Assembly (NCBI RefSeq): GCF_025152525.1
Contig: NZ_JALXXL010000017.1
Span: 1 to 29,262, forward strand
Direction: 5' to 3'
Origin: Corynebacterium sp. p3-SID1056
Lineage (GTDB): Bacteria > Actinomycetota > Actinomycetes > Mycobacteriales > Mycobacteriaceae
DNA length: 29,262 bases
Part shown: one piece after another, positions 17,448 to 24,387 of the stretch
Position numbering within the stretch: position 1 is the first letter of the stretch
Layout of the letters: the number at the start of each line of letters is the position of its first letter
Notes under the pieces: generated by a model
Databases searched by the model: none
The model's input: only the letters and a program-made list of their open reading frames with translations
What the model was told of the DNA's origin: nothing
Program-made: the position numbers and the translations under genes

Positions 17448-18142
17448 CGCCGCGGCTGCTCGTCGGCAAGGTTGGCACAGGCGGAGCAGAAGATTTTGTC
17501 GACGGCCTCGAGCGCGCCGGCCACAGCGTCATCGCGCTCGACCCGGCGGATCCCGGCCAGGTTGCGCACGTCGACCTCGTCCTCATCGACGCCGCCGATC
17601 CCGCCACCGTCCGCGCCTGGGCTGCCCGCTTTGCCCCGCACGCCCGCGCGGAGCAGATGTTCATCCACACCGCGCTGCTGGAAGGCGCGCAGCTGCTCGA
17701 CGAGGTGGAGACTTCGCGCGCGATCGTCATGTGCGCCCACCAGATCGCGCCGGCGACGTGGGTGACCTCGGCCGCCGACGAGATGGGAGAAGCCGTCATC
17801 GCGATGCTGCTCGCAGAGGCGGGCGCGACCGCGGTGCCGATCGCGGATGCGGTGCGACCCACCCTTGCCGCAGCCCAAGAGCTGCGGGCGCGCCAGCATG
17901 CCGTGCTTTTCGACGCCCACACGCTACTGAACACCGCCATCCCCAACCTTCCCGCGCCCGAGCAGCTCGAGGCACCAGCACCGCTCGACATTCCGACCCT
18001 GGAGACGCTCTACGAGGCAATCGAAGACCCAGGCGTGCGCCGCCTGTTCGTCGATCTGCAGCGGCGTACCGCTGAACAGGCGGGGGATGCGGCCGTGCAA
18101 GTATGGGCAATGGAGAAGTATGAAGGGAGACAATCCAGATGA
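17444..18142 (+). CDS. DUF2520/Rossmann-like protein before panC
   Basis: A 232-aa protein with an N-terminal Rossmann-like beta-alpha-beta (LLVGKVGTGGAEDFVDGLERAGHSV), a VDLVLIDAADPAT strand-turn typical of NAD(P)-dependent 6-phosphogluconate-dehydrogenase-like folds, and a helical C-terminal half. In mycobacteria a DUF2520 gene sits directly before panC, which supports the link, but this copy is shorter and its dinucleotide loop is not a clean GxGxxG. A reductase activity can only be guessed. It overlaps both neighbours by 4 nt (ATGA junctions at 17444 and 18139), so tight co-translation with panC is likely. Confidence 0.7.
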   Translation: MTPRLLVGKVGTGGAEDFVDGLERAGHSVIALDPADPGQVAHVDLVLIDAADPATVRAWAARFAPHARAEQMFIHTALLEGAQLLDEVETSRAIVMCAHQIAPATWVTSAADEMGEAVIAMLLAEAGATAVPIADAVRPTLAAAQELRARQHAVLFDAHTLLNTAIPNLPAPEQLEAPAPLDIPTLETLYEAIEDPGVRRLFVDLQRRTAEQAGDAAVQVWAMEKYEGRQSR

Positions 18143-18930
18143 CGTTTGAACCGGGCAAGGCCACCGTCGTCACCGACGAACAACTGCTCGCCACCTACGG
18201 GCGCGCGTTTCGCAAGGTGGGCAAGTCAGTGGTGCTCGTGCCGCTGTCCACCGGCGTGCACGCCGGCCATATCGAGCTGATCCGCGCGGCGAAGTCGCTG
18301 TTGGGCTCCTACGTGTTCGTTTCCTACGAGGGCGAGGAGGTCCCCGCAGTCTTCGCTGAGGAGAAGGTGGACGTGGTCTTTCACGGCACGCTGCCGACCG
18401 CGGCGCGGGTGTCCACGGGCGGGCAGTGTTTGGAGGACGCGGAGGGGGTTGAGCGTGGCGTCGCTAAGCATGTGGCCCTGTGCAACGCCACACATGCCAC
18501 GGACCTGGTGCTCGGCGAGAAGGATTTCGAGCTGCTCGTGGCCACCCAGCTGGCGGTCTCGGCGCTGCGGATGGAGGTCAAGCTGCACAGCGTGCCGACG
18601 GTGCGCATGCCGGATGGGCTCGCGGTGAGCCTGCGCAACGAGCGCGTGGCCCCGGAGCACCGCGAGGCCGCGCTTGCCTTGGGCGCGGCGCTGACGGCGG
18701 GGGCGCACGCCGCAGAGCACGGTGCTGAGACGGTGCTGGAGACCGCGCGCGGTGTGCTCGCGGCCGCGGGTGTCACACCCGCCTACCTCGAGCTGCGCGA
18801 CCTGGCGATGCGGCCGGCCCCCGCGACCGGGGATGCGCGCCTGCTCGCCGCGGTGGATCTGGGGGACGTGCGCTTGATCGACAACGTGGGCGTGCCGCTT
18901 GGCGTTGGGTTTAAAAACATCGAGGCGTAG
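18139..18930 (+). CDS. panC: Divergent pantothenate synthetase (PanC family)
   Basis: A 263-aa protein of the pantoate-beta-alanine ligase family. Retained: the HxGH of the nucleotide-binding region (STGVHAGHIEL), GEKDF with the catalytic-type Lys, DGLAVSLRN and a C-terminal DVRLIDN. Changed: the usual PTMGALHxGH reads PLSTGVHAGH (Met to Ser), the FVNPxQF pantoate-binding strand reads FVSYEGE (no Asn or Gln), SSRN is SLRN, and the RPGHFxGV segment cannot be recognised. It is also shorter than typical enzymes (about 280-310 aa). It may have a changed substrate or be a regulatory relic; I recall that corynebacteria often have a separate panBC operon, which cannot be checked here. It lies at the end of the fol cluster, translationally coupled to its upstream neighbour. 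Confidence 0.8.
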   Translation: MTFEPGKATVVTDEQLLATYGRAFRKVGKSVVLVPLSTGVHAGHIELIRAAKSLLGSYVFVSYEGEEVPAVFAEEKVDVVFHGTLPTAARVSTGGQCLEDAEGVERGVAKHVALCNATHATDLVLGEKDFELLVATQLAVSALRMEVKLHSVPTVRMPDGLAVSLRNERVAPEHREAALALGAALTAGAHAAEHGAETVLETARGVLAAAGVTPAYLELRDLAMRPAPATGDARLLAAVDLGDVRLIDNVGVPLGVGFKNIEA

Positions 18931-18938
18931 GCAGGCGC

Positions 18939-18944
18939 TACACT
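18939..18944 (+). promoter_or_regulatory. Candidate -10 box, pseudokinase gene (leaderless)
   Basis: TACACT matches the actinobacterial -10 well and lies 7 nt before ATG 18952, with no ribosome site between them. A leaderless transcript is likely. Confidence 0.5.
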
Positions 18945-18951
18945 CTTGGGC

Positions 18952-20226
18952 ATGTCTGTGTCCAACATCGCTGCACTGCTGAATCAGCGCTACGGTTTCG
19001 CCTTTGACGCCGAGCAGGTCCGCCAGTCGGGCCGCACGTCCTCGTCGACGCTGTACACCGCGTCGAATGCGGAAGGCCAGGCCGTGGAGGTCGAGCTTTT
19101 CGACGCCGGCGCCACCGCCGACACCGACGCGCTCGGCCGCGAGCTCAGCGAGTCCGACCACCCCGGCACCTTCCAGCCGCGCGGCGCGGGGATTAGCGAT
19201 GAGGGCCAGTTTTTCGTGCTGCGCGAGGCCCCGTCGGGCTCGACGCTGCGCTCGCTTATCGACGACAAGCGCGCCGCCGGCACCACCTTCACCAACGCCG
19301 AAGCGCGCGACCTCTTGCTGCCGGCCGCCGAGGCGATCGACGCCTACAACCGCGAGGGCCACCCGGAGTTCGTGGCGCGCTCGATCGACCCGGCGCAGCT
19401 TCTGGTGCAGCCCGCGTGGTCTTCCGTGCCGGTGAAGATGGCCCTGGTCGGCCCGCTCGCCGACGGTGGCGAGACTGCAACCGCCGAGCGCATCGATACC
19501 AACCGCGCCGCCTTCCGCGACCTGGTTGCCGAGATGACCGGCGAGCCGGTCGACGCCGAGCTCGCGCGCGAGTCCGGCTCCTGCGCCGGCTACCTGCTCG
19601 CCCTGGCCGGCGGGGCGTCCTCTGCGGTGGCAAGCGATGGGGCGACCCCGGTCGCGCCGCGCCCGCAGGACGGCTACCGCAAGCCGCCGGCACCCTACGC
19701 CTACGGCCCAACGGGGGAGTACACGCGCCCCGCGGTGGTCAAGGACCGGATGAACCCGTGGCCGTGGATCATCGCCGTGCTCGTGCTGCTGCTCATCGCC
19801 CTGGCCGCGTTCTGGTGGTGGTGGGACAACAACCGCGGCGAGGACTGGGCTGGCGCGGACGCCGAGATCGCCCAGGAGTACCCGCAGCTCGTCTCCGAGC
19901 GCGCAGGCGCCAAGGGCTGGGAGGACCTGGTGTGCGAATCGGCCACCCCGGAGGCCGGCCAGGAGGGCAAGATCCGCTGCGCCAACGAGGACTTGGGCGT
20001 CTCCGTGTCGAAGTACGTCTCGCAGGACGCGCGCGACGAGGTCGTCCCGGGCCGCGAAGAGGCGGTCATCCTGGGCAGCGGTGAGTGCACGGTCGACTCC
20101 TACGAGGTGCCGGAGGCGTACCCGCCGGCCTTTGTGATGGTGCCGGAAAACAAGGAACAGTACCTCGTCGTGATCAACGGTCACGAGTCTGAGGACAAGC
20201 GCCTCGGGCTGCCGCTGTGCGAGTAG
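18952..20226 (+). CDS. Membrane pseudokinase-like protein
   Basis: A 424-aa protein of receptor-kinase layout. Residues about 10-215 resemble a degenerate Ser/Thr kinase: a beta-hairpin (GRTSSSTLYTASNAEGQAVEVELF) where glycine loop and VAVK would lie, and FVARSIDPAQLLV where HRDIKPxNILV would lie. The catalytic Lys, the catalytic Asp and a DFG are missing. A Pro-rich linker leads to one transmembrane helix (about 270-290, ending in four Trp) and an external domain of about 130 residues with four Cys that could form two disulfides. ATG 18952 is preferred over the in-frame TTG at 18946 because a -10 box lies 7 nt upstream of 18952. The MFS gene overlaps its end. It may be a sensor or scaffold; ligand and partner are unknown. 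Confidence 0.75.
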   Translation: MSVSNIAALLNQRYGFAFDAEQVRQSGRTSSSTLYTASNAEGQAVEVELFDAGATADTDALGRELSESDHPGTFQPRGAGISDEGQFFVLREAPSGSTLRSLIDDKRAAGTTFTNAEARDLLLPAAEAIDAYNREGHPEFVARSIDPAQLLVQPAWSSVPVKMALVGPLADGGETATAERIDTNRAAFRDLVAEMTGEPVDAELARESGSCAGYLLALAGGASSAVASDGATPVAPRPQDGYRKPPAPYAYGPTGEYTRPAVVKDRMNPWPWIIAVLVLLLIALAAFWWWWDNNRGEDWAGADAEIAQEYPQLVSERAGAKGWEDLVCESATPEAGQEGKIRCANEDLGVSVSKYVSQDARDEVVPGREEAVILGSGECTVDSYEVPEAYPPAFVMVPENKEQYLVVINGHESEDKRLGLPLCE

Positions 20227-21623
20227 TGCAAAACCCGGCGGTGCTGCTGGCCATCCTCGTGCTCAGCGCGATGATGATGATCTTCAACGAGACCACCGTT
20301 GCCGTCGCCCTGCCCGCGATCATGGCGGAGTTCGGCGTGAGCGCGGACGTGGCCCAGTGGTTGCTCACCGGCTTCCTGCTGACCATGGCGGTGGTGATCC
20401 CCACCTCTGGGTTCCTCATCGACCGGCTGACTACGCGCGCGCTGTACTTCCTGTCGATGGCGCTCTTCCTTGCCGGCAGTGTGCTCGCCGCACTCGCCCC
20501 GGCGTTCTGGGTGCTCATCGCCGCGCGCGTGATCCAGGCGGCCGGCACGGCGGTGATGATCCCGCTGCTGTTTACGGTCACGCTGAACGTCGTCTCGCCG
20601 CAGCGCCGCGGCACGGTAATGGGGCTCAACGCGGTGGTCATCTCGGTGGCCCCGGCTCTCGGGCCCACGCTCGCTGGCCTGGTGCTCAGCCGGTGGACCT
20701 GGCACCACATCTTCTGGGTGATGGTGCCGATCCCTTCGCTGCTGGTTGTCATCGCCATCTTCGTCATGCGCAACGTGGGCGAAGTCCGCAAGACCCCGCT
20801 CGACGCAGTTTCCGTGCTGCTCTCGGTCTTCGCGTTCGGCGGGCTGGTCTACGGTCTGTCTACCTTTACCCAGCTGGTCACCGGCGAGTCGGTGGCACCC
20901 GGCGTGGCGGTCGTCGTCGGCGTCGTCTTCACCGCCATCTTCGTCGCGCGCCAGCGCCGCCTGGCCAAGGCCGACAAGGCGCTGCTGAACCTGGACGCGC
21001 TGCGCTACCGCGACTTCACGCTCTCGCTGGTGGCGGTCATCGCGGTGTTCGGTACCTTCCTCGGCACCGTAAACCTGCTGCCGATCTACCTGCAGGGCGC
21101 GCTCGGGCTGTCCACGGTGGCCACCGGCCTGATCTTGCTGCCGGGCGGGGTGGCCCAAGGCATTGCCTCGCCGATCGCGGGCCGGCTTTACGACGCCGCC
21201 GGCACCCGCCCCATCGCCATCCCCGGTGCGCTTATCCTCGCCGCATCGCAGGCGACGTTGTGGTTCGCACTCGGCGACAACACGCCGCAGTGGCTCATCG
21301 TGACCACCCTGATCTTCACCAACGTGGCGATGGCGCTGGTGATGACGCCGCTGATGACGGCCTCGCTGTCCGCGCTGCCACAGCCGCTGTACTCCCACGG
21401 CTACGCGATCCTCAACACGCTGCAGCAGCTCGGCGGGGCCGCAGGCACGGCGGTGTTTATCGGCGTGATGTCGCTGAGCGTTGCCGGCGGTGCGAGCCAG
21501 GCGCAGTCGGCGTCGTTGAGCTTCGGGGCGGGCGTTGTGGCGTCGATAATTGCGCTGGCGGCGGTGAGCTTTGTGGGCGGCAAACGCACAACGACGACCG
21601 TGGAGTCGAGTGCACCGCGCTAA
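20217..21623 (+). CDS. MFS drug exporter (DHA2-like)
   Basis: A 468-aa polytopic transporter of the major facilitator superfamily, probably a proton-coupled efflux pump. The NETTVAVALPAI segment in the first helix corresponds to the DxTIVNVALP motif of the DHA2 (14-helix) family, with WLLTGFLLTMAVVIPTSGFLIDR as motif A region and an antiporter-type motif C near VAPALGPTLAG. The acidic first residue of the motif is Asn-Glu here instead of Asp. Helices fill nearly the whole protein. Start GTG 20217 overlaps the previous gene by 10 nt; GTG 20226 is an alternative. A variant of the dispersed motif (GCGTCGATAATT, 21540-21551) lies near its end. The substrate is unknown. Confidence 0.85.
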   Translation: MRVVQNPAVLLAILVLSAMMMIFNETTVAVALPAIMAEFGVSADVAQWLLTGFLLTMAVVIPTSGFLIDRLTTRALYFLSMALFLAGSVLAALAPAFWVLIAARVIQAAGTAVMIPLLFTVTLNVVSPQRRGTVMGLNAVVISVAPALGPTLAGLVLSRWTWHHIFWVMVPIPSLLVVIAIFVMRNVGEVRKTPLDAVSVLLSVFAFGGLVYGLSTFTQLVTGESVAPGVAVVVGVVFTAIFVARQRRLAKADKALLNLDALRYRDFTLSLVAVIAVFGTFLGTVNLLPIYLQGALGLSTVATGLILLPGGVAQGIASPIAGRLYDAAGTRPIAIPGALILAASQATLWFALGDNTPQWLIVTTLIFTNVAMALVMTPLMTASLSALPQPLYSHGYAILNTLQQLGGAAGTAVFIGVMSLSVAGGASQAQSASLSFGAGVVASIIALAAVSFVGGKRTTTTVESSAPR

Positions 21624-21628
21624 CCGAC

Positions 21629-21634
21629 TACGAT
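21629..21634 (+). promoter_or_regulatory. Candidate -10 box of lysS (leaderless)
   Basis: TACGAT, the same hexamer as the proposed ptsG -10, lies 8 nt before the GTG start of lysS, just after the MFS stop. Confidence 0.45.
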
Positions 21635-21642
21635 AGGCGGGC

Positions 21643-23184
21643 GTGACTACGCAAGATCTTTCAGAGCAGCAGCAGATCCGCCGCGAGAAGCGGCAGAAGT
21701 TCCTCGACGCGGGCCTCGAGGCCTACCCCGTCAGCGTCGAGCGCACGACCTCCCTCAAGGACTTGCGGAGCAAGTACCAGGCCGTGCCCGAAGGCGAGGG
21801 CGACGGTACCACCAAGCTGGAGCCGGGCCAGGAGACCCAGGACGTGGTGGCCGTGACCGGCCGCATCATGTTCCAGCGCAACACGGGCAAACTGTGCTTC
21901 GCCACCCTGCAGGAGGGCGACGGGACCCAGCTGCAGGTCATGCTGTCGCTGGCCGAGGTGGGCGAGGACGCGCTCGCCGCCTGGAAGGCCGACACCGACT
22001 TGGGCGACATTGTCGCGGTCAAGGGCCGGGTCATCGCTTCTCGACGCGGCGAGCTCTCCGTCCAGGCCCAATCCTGGCAAATGGCCTCCAAGGCGCTGCG
22101 TCCCCTGCCGGTCGCGTTCGCCGAGATGAACGAGGAGCAGCGCGTCCGCCACCGCTACACCGACCTGATCATGCGCGAGCAGGCTCGCGTGAACGCGATG
22201 ACGCGCATCAAGGTCATGGCCGCGGTGCGAAAGTACCTCACGGGCGAGGACTTCGTGGAGATCGAGACGCCGATGCTGCAGACGCTGCACGGCGGCGCCG
22301 CCGCTCGCCCGTTTGTGACCCGCTCGAACGCGCTGGACATCGACCTGTACCTGCGCATCGCGCCGGAGCTCTACCTCAAGCGCGCCGTCGTTGGCGGGCT
22401 GGAGCGCGTCTTTGAGATCAACAAGAACTTCCGCAACGAGGGCGTCGACAAGTCGCACTCGCCGGAGTTCACCATGCTGGAGACCTACCAGGCGTGGGGC
22501 ACCTACGCGGACGGCGCGAAGCTGATGGAAGGCCTGGTCAAGTTCTGCGCCCGCGAGGTCTTCGGCTCCGAGAAGGTCACGCTTGCCGACGGCACCGAGT
22601 ACGACTTTTCCGGCGAGTGGAAAGTCATGGAGATGTACCCCAGCCTCAACGAGGCGCTGGGGCGCAAGTTCCCGGGCCAGCCCGAGGTCACCATCGACTC
22701 CACCGTTGAAGAGCTCACCGCGATCGCCGAGCACATCGGCTTGCAGGTGCCCAAGGGCGAAGGCTGGGGCCACGGCAAGCTCGTGGAGGAGATCTGGGAG
22801 GAGCTGTGCGCCGACCAGCTCTACGAGCCGGTGTTCGTGACCAACTTCCCCGTCGAGACCTCCCCGCTGACCCGCGACCACCGCGACAAGCCGGGCGTGA
22901 CCGAGAAGTGGGACCTCTACGTCCGCGGCTTCGAGCTGGCCACCGGCTACTCCGAGCTGATCGACCCGGTCATCCAGCGCGCCCGCTTCGAGGACCAGGC
23001 GCGCCTGGCCGCTGACGGCGACGAGGAAGCGATGGTGCTGGACGAGGACTTCCTCGCCGCGATGGAGCAGGGCATGCCGCCGACATCCGGCTGCGGCATG
23101 GGCGTAGACCGCCTGCTCATGGCACTGACTGGCCTGGGCATCCGCGAGACCGTCCTGTTCCCGATGGTGAAGCCGGAGGCGTAG
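21643..23184 (+). CDS. lysS: Lysyl-tRNA synthetase, class II
   Basis: A 513-aa cytoplasmic enzyme that charges tRNA-Lys. An N-terminal OB-fold anticodon-binding domain (about 60-165) is followed by the class II catalytic core, with motif 2 [18 protein letters not shown] starting near residue 263 and motif 3 [15 protein letters not shown] near 484-498. The lysine-pocket segments ([33 protein letters not shown]) are conserved. Length is normal. It starts at GTG 21643 without a clear ribosome site, close behind a -10 box. Its stop abuts the GTG of the glycosyltransferase gene. Confidence 0.97.
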   Translation: MTTQDLSEQQQIRREKRQKFLDAGLEAYPVSVERTTSLKDLRSKYQAVPEGEGDGTTKLEPGQETQDVVAVTGRIMFQRNTGKLCFATLQEGDGTQLQVMLSLAEVGEDALAAWKADTDLGDIVAVKGRVIASRRGELSVQAQSWQMASKALRPLPVAFAEMNEEQRVRHRYTDLIMREQARVNAMTRIKVMAAVRKYLTGEDFVEIETPMLQTLHGGAAARPFVTRSNALDIDLYLRIAPELYLKRAVVGGLERVFEINKNFRNEGVDKSHSPEFTMLETYQAWGTYADGAKLMEGLVKFCAREVFGSEKVTLADGTEYDFSGEWKVMEMYPSLNEALGRKFPGQPEVTIDSTVEELTAIAEHIGLQVPKGEGWGHGKLVEEIWEELCADQLYEPVFVTNFPVETSPLTRDHRDKPGVTEKWDLYVRGFELATGYSELIDPVIQRARFEDQARLAADGDEEAMVLDEDFLAAMEQGMPPTSGCGMGVDRLLMALTGLGIRETVLFPMVKPEA

Positions 23185-24321
23185 GTGGCAGACACCGCGC
23201 TGCTGCCGCGGCGCGTACCGCTCTGGCTGCTTGCCGCGGCGGCGCTGATTGGCGTGATCCGGGTGGCGATCACGCTGCCGTTGGCCCGCTACGGCTCCGA
23301 CTTCGTGCCGATTTGGGATGCGGTGCAGCGCTACACCCAGGGCATCCCCGTCTACAACGAGGACTACTCCACCACCGACCCGCACTATCTTTACGGGCCG
23401 GGCGCGAACGTGGTGCTCGCACCGCTCGCGATCTTTGGCTCGTTTGAGGTGGGCCGGTGGGCGATGGTGGGGGCGAGTGTGGCGTCGATAAGCGGTGCAG
23501 TGTACTGGGCCGCGAGGATGCTCGCGCCGGACAAGGCGGTGCCGCTCACGCTGGTGACGATCGCGATCGCGTTCAACACACCGGAGCCGGTCCAATCCAC
23601 CGTGTATCTCACCAACATCAATGGCTTTCTGCTGCTGGTGATGGTCGCGTTTGTGCACGCCTGCCTGCGCGACTACCACGGCTCGAAGGTCGTCGCGGCG
23701 CTGCTTTTCGCCTACGCGGTGACGATCAAGCCGCAATTCGTCGTGCTCGCGGCCGTGCCTTTCCTGCTTGCGCAGTGGTGGGTGATTGTCGGGGCGGTCG
23801 CGGCGTACGCGGCGCTGTTCGGCATTGGCTGGGCAACGACGGTCAACCCGCACTGGTATATCGAGCGGCTCGTGCCGTACCTGTCGGAAACGCGCGACTA
23901 CGACAACGGCGCGATCGGCGCGTTTGGCCTGGGTACTGTTGGCACCGTCGCCGTGAGCGCGGTTGTGCTCATTGGCGTGTTCGCCGCGGTGGCGCTGTTG
24001 TTCCCGCAGCGGCGCGAACTCGGCGCGGTGTGGGCGTTTTGCACGCTCGGCGTGCTCTTTTGCGGCGTCTTCCTCGCCGGCGGGCTGCTGCAGGGCTACT
24101 ACGCGATCTGGCTAATCCCGCTCGCGATGTCCGCGATCGATGTGCGCTCGCCCGCGCGCAACTGGGCAACCGGCGTGGCGCTGTGGGCCACCACGGGGCT
24201 GTTCGCGCTGCCTGGCACACCAAGCCTGCTGTCTACCCTCGGATGGGGCGTGGTGCCCTTTGCTATCGCGGTGCACGCCGGCCTACGATGGAGGGCAACA
24301 ACAGGGTTGTTACCCGCCTAG
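23185..24321 (+). CDS. GT87/DUF2029-type membrane glycosyltransferase
   Basis: A 378-aa membrane protein with about nine or ten hydrophobic segments, of the polyprenol-phosphate-sugar-using GT-C type (GT87, related to PimE and AftC in actinobacterial envelope synthesis). The first external loop carries YGSDFVPIWDAVQRYTQGIPVY and YLYGPGANVVLAPL, typical of this family, with an Asp (SDF) as the probable catalytic residue. It begins directly after lysS, so translation is coupled. The last codons (GGG TTG TTA CCC GCC TAG) lie inside the RAT element of the next gene. One copy of the dispersed motif is at 23482-23493. The acceptor and donor are not known; mannose or arabinose transfer is a guess. 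Confidence 0.82.
   Translation: MADTALLPRRVPLWLLAAAALIGVIRVAITLPLARYGSDFVPIWDAVQRYTQGIPVYNEDYSTTDPHYLYGPGANVVLAPLAIFGSFEVGRWAMVGASVASISGAVYWAARMLAPDKAVPLTLVTIAIAFNTPEPVQSTVYLTNINGFLLLVMVAFVHACLRDYHGSKVVAALLFAYAVTIKPQFVVLAAVPFLLAQWWVIVGAVAAYAALFGIGWATTVNPHWYIERLVPYLSETRDYDNGAIGAFGLGTVGTVAVSAVVLIGVFAAVALLFPQRRELGAVWAFCTLGVLFCGVFLAGGLLQGYYAIWLIPLAMSAIDVRSPARNWATGVALWATTGLFALPGTPSLLSTLGWGVVPFAIAVHAGLRWRATTGLLPA
24260..24289 (+). promoter_or_regulatory. Candidate promoter of ptsG inside the GT gene
   Basis: TTGCTA (24260-24265) and TACGAT (24284-24289) are separated by 18 bp, giving a start near 24296, just before the RAT. The -10 is identical to that proposed for lysS. It lies inside the glycosyltransferase gene. 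Confidence 0.5.
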
Positions 24322-24335
24322 CGCGGGGCAAGACC
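24304..24335 (+). promoter_or_regulatory. Ribonucleic antiterminator (RAT) of ptsG
   Basis: GGGTTGTTAC (24304-24313) and GGCAAGACC (24327-24335) flank a 4-bp stem with a 5-nt loop (CCGC, CTAGC, GCGG). E. coli bgl RAT has the same two conserved blocks, GGATTGTTAC and GGCAAAACC, around a small stem-loop. When the BglG-type protein binds this RNA, the hairpin should be stabilised and block the overlapping terminator. The protein is encoded by the gene after ptsG. Family knowledge and sequence agree well; binding is not shown. Confidence 0.85.
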
Positions 24336-24366
24336 TGGGGCGTTTTCGCGTCCCAGGTCTTTTTTC
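24331..24366 (+). terminator. Conditional terminator ahead of ptsG
   Basis: A stem AGACCTGGG (24331-24339) pairs with CCCAGGTCT (24352-24360), extended inward by a G-U and two more pairs, followed by a run of six T. The first five bases, AGACC, are also the end of the RAT, so the two structures exclude each other. It ends 21 nt before the ptsG ATG. Confidence 0.92.
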
Positions 24367-24387
24367 TTTGGATTAAGGAGCGAACTG

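Noticed and set aside
18226..20184. A 652-codon minus-strand frame opposite panC and the pseudokinase gene
   Set aside because: It spans two plus-strand genes and their junction and has no recognisable domain.
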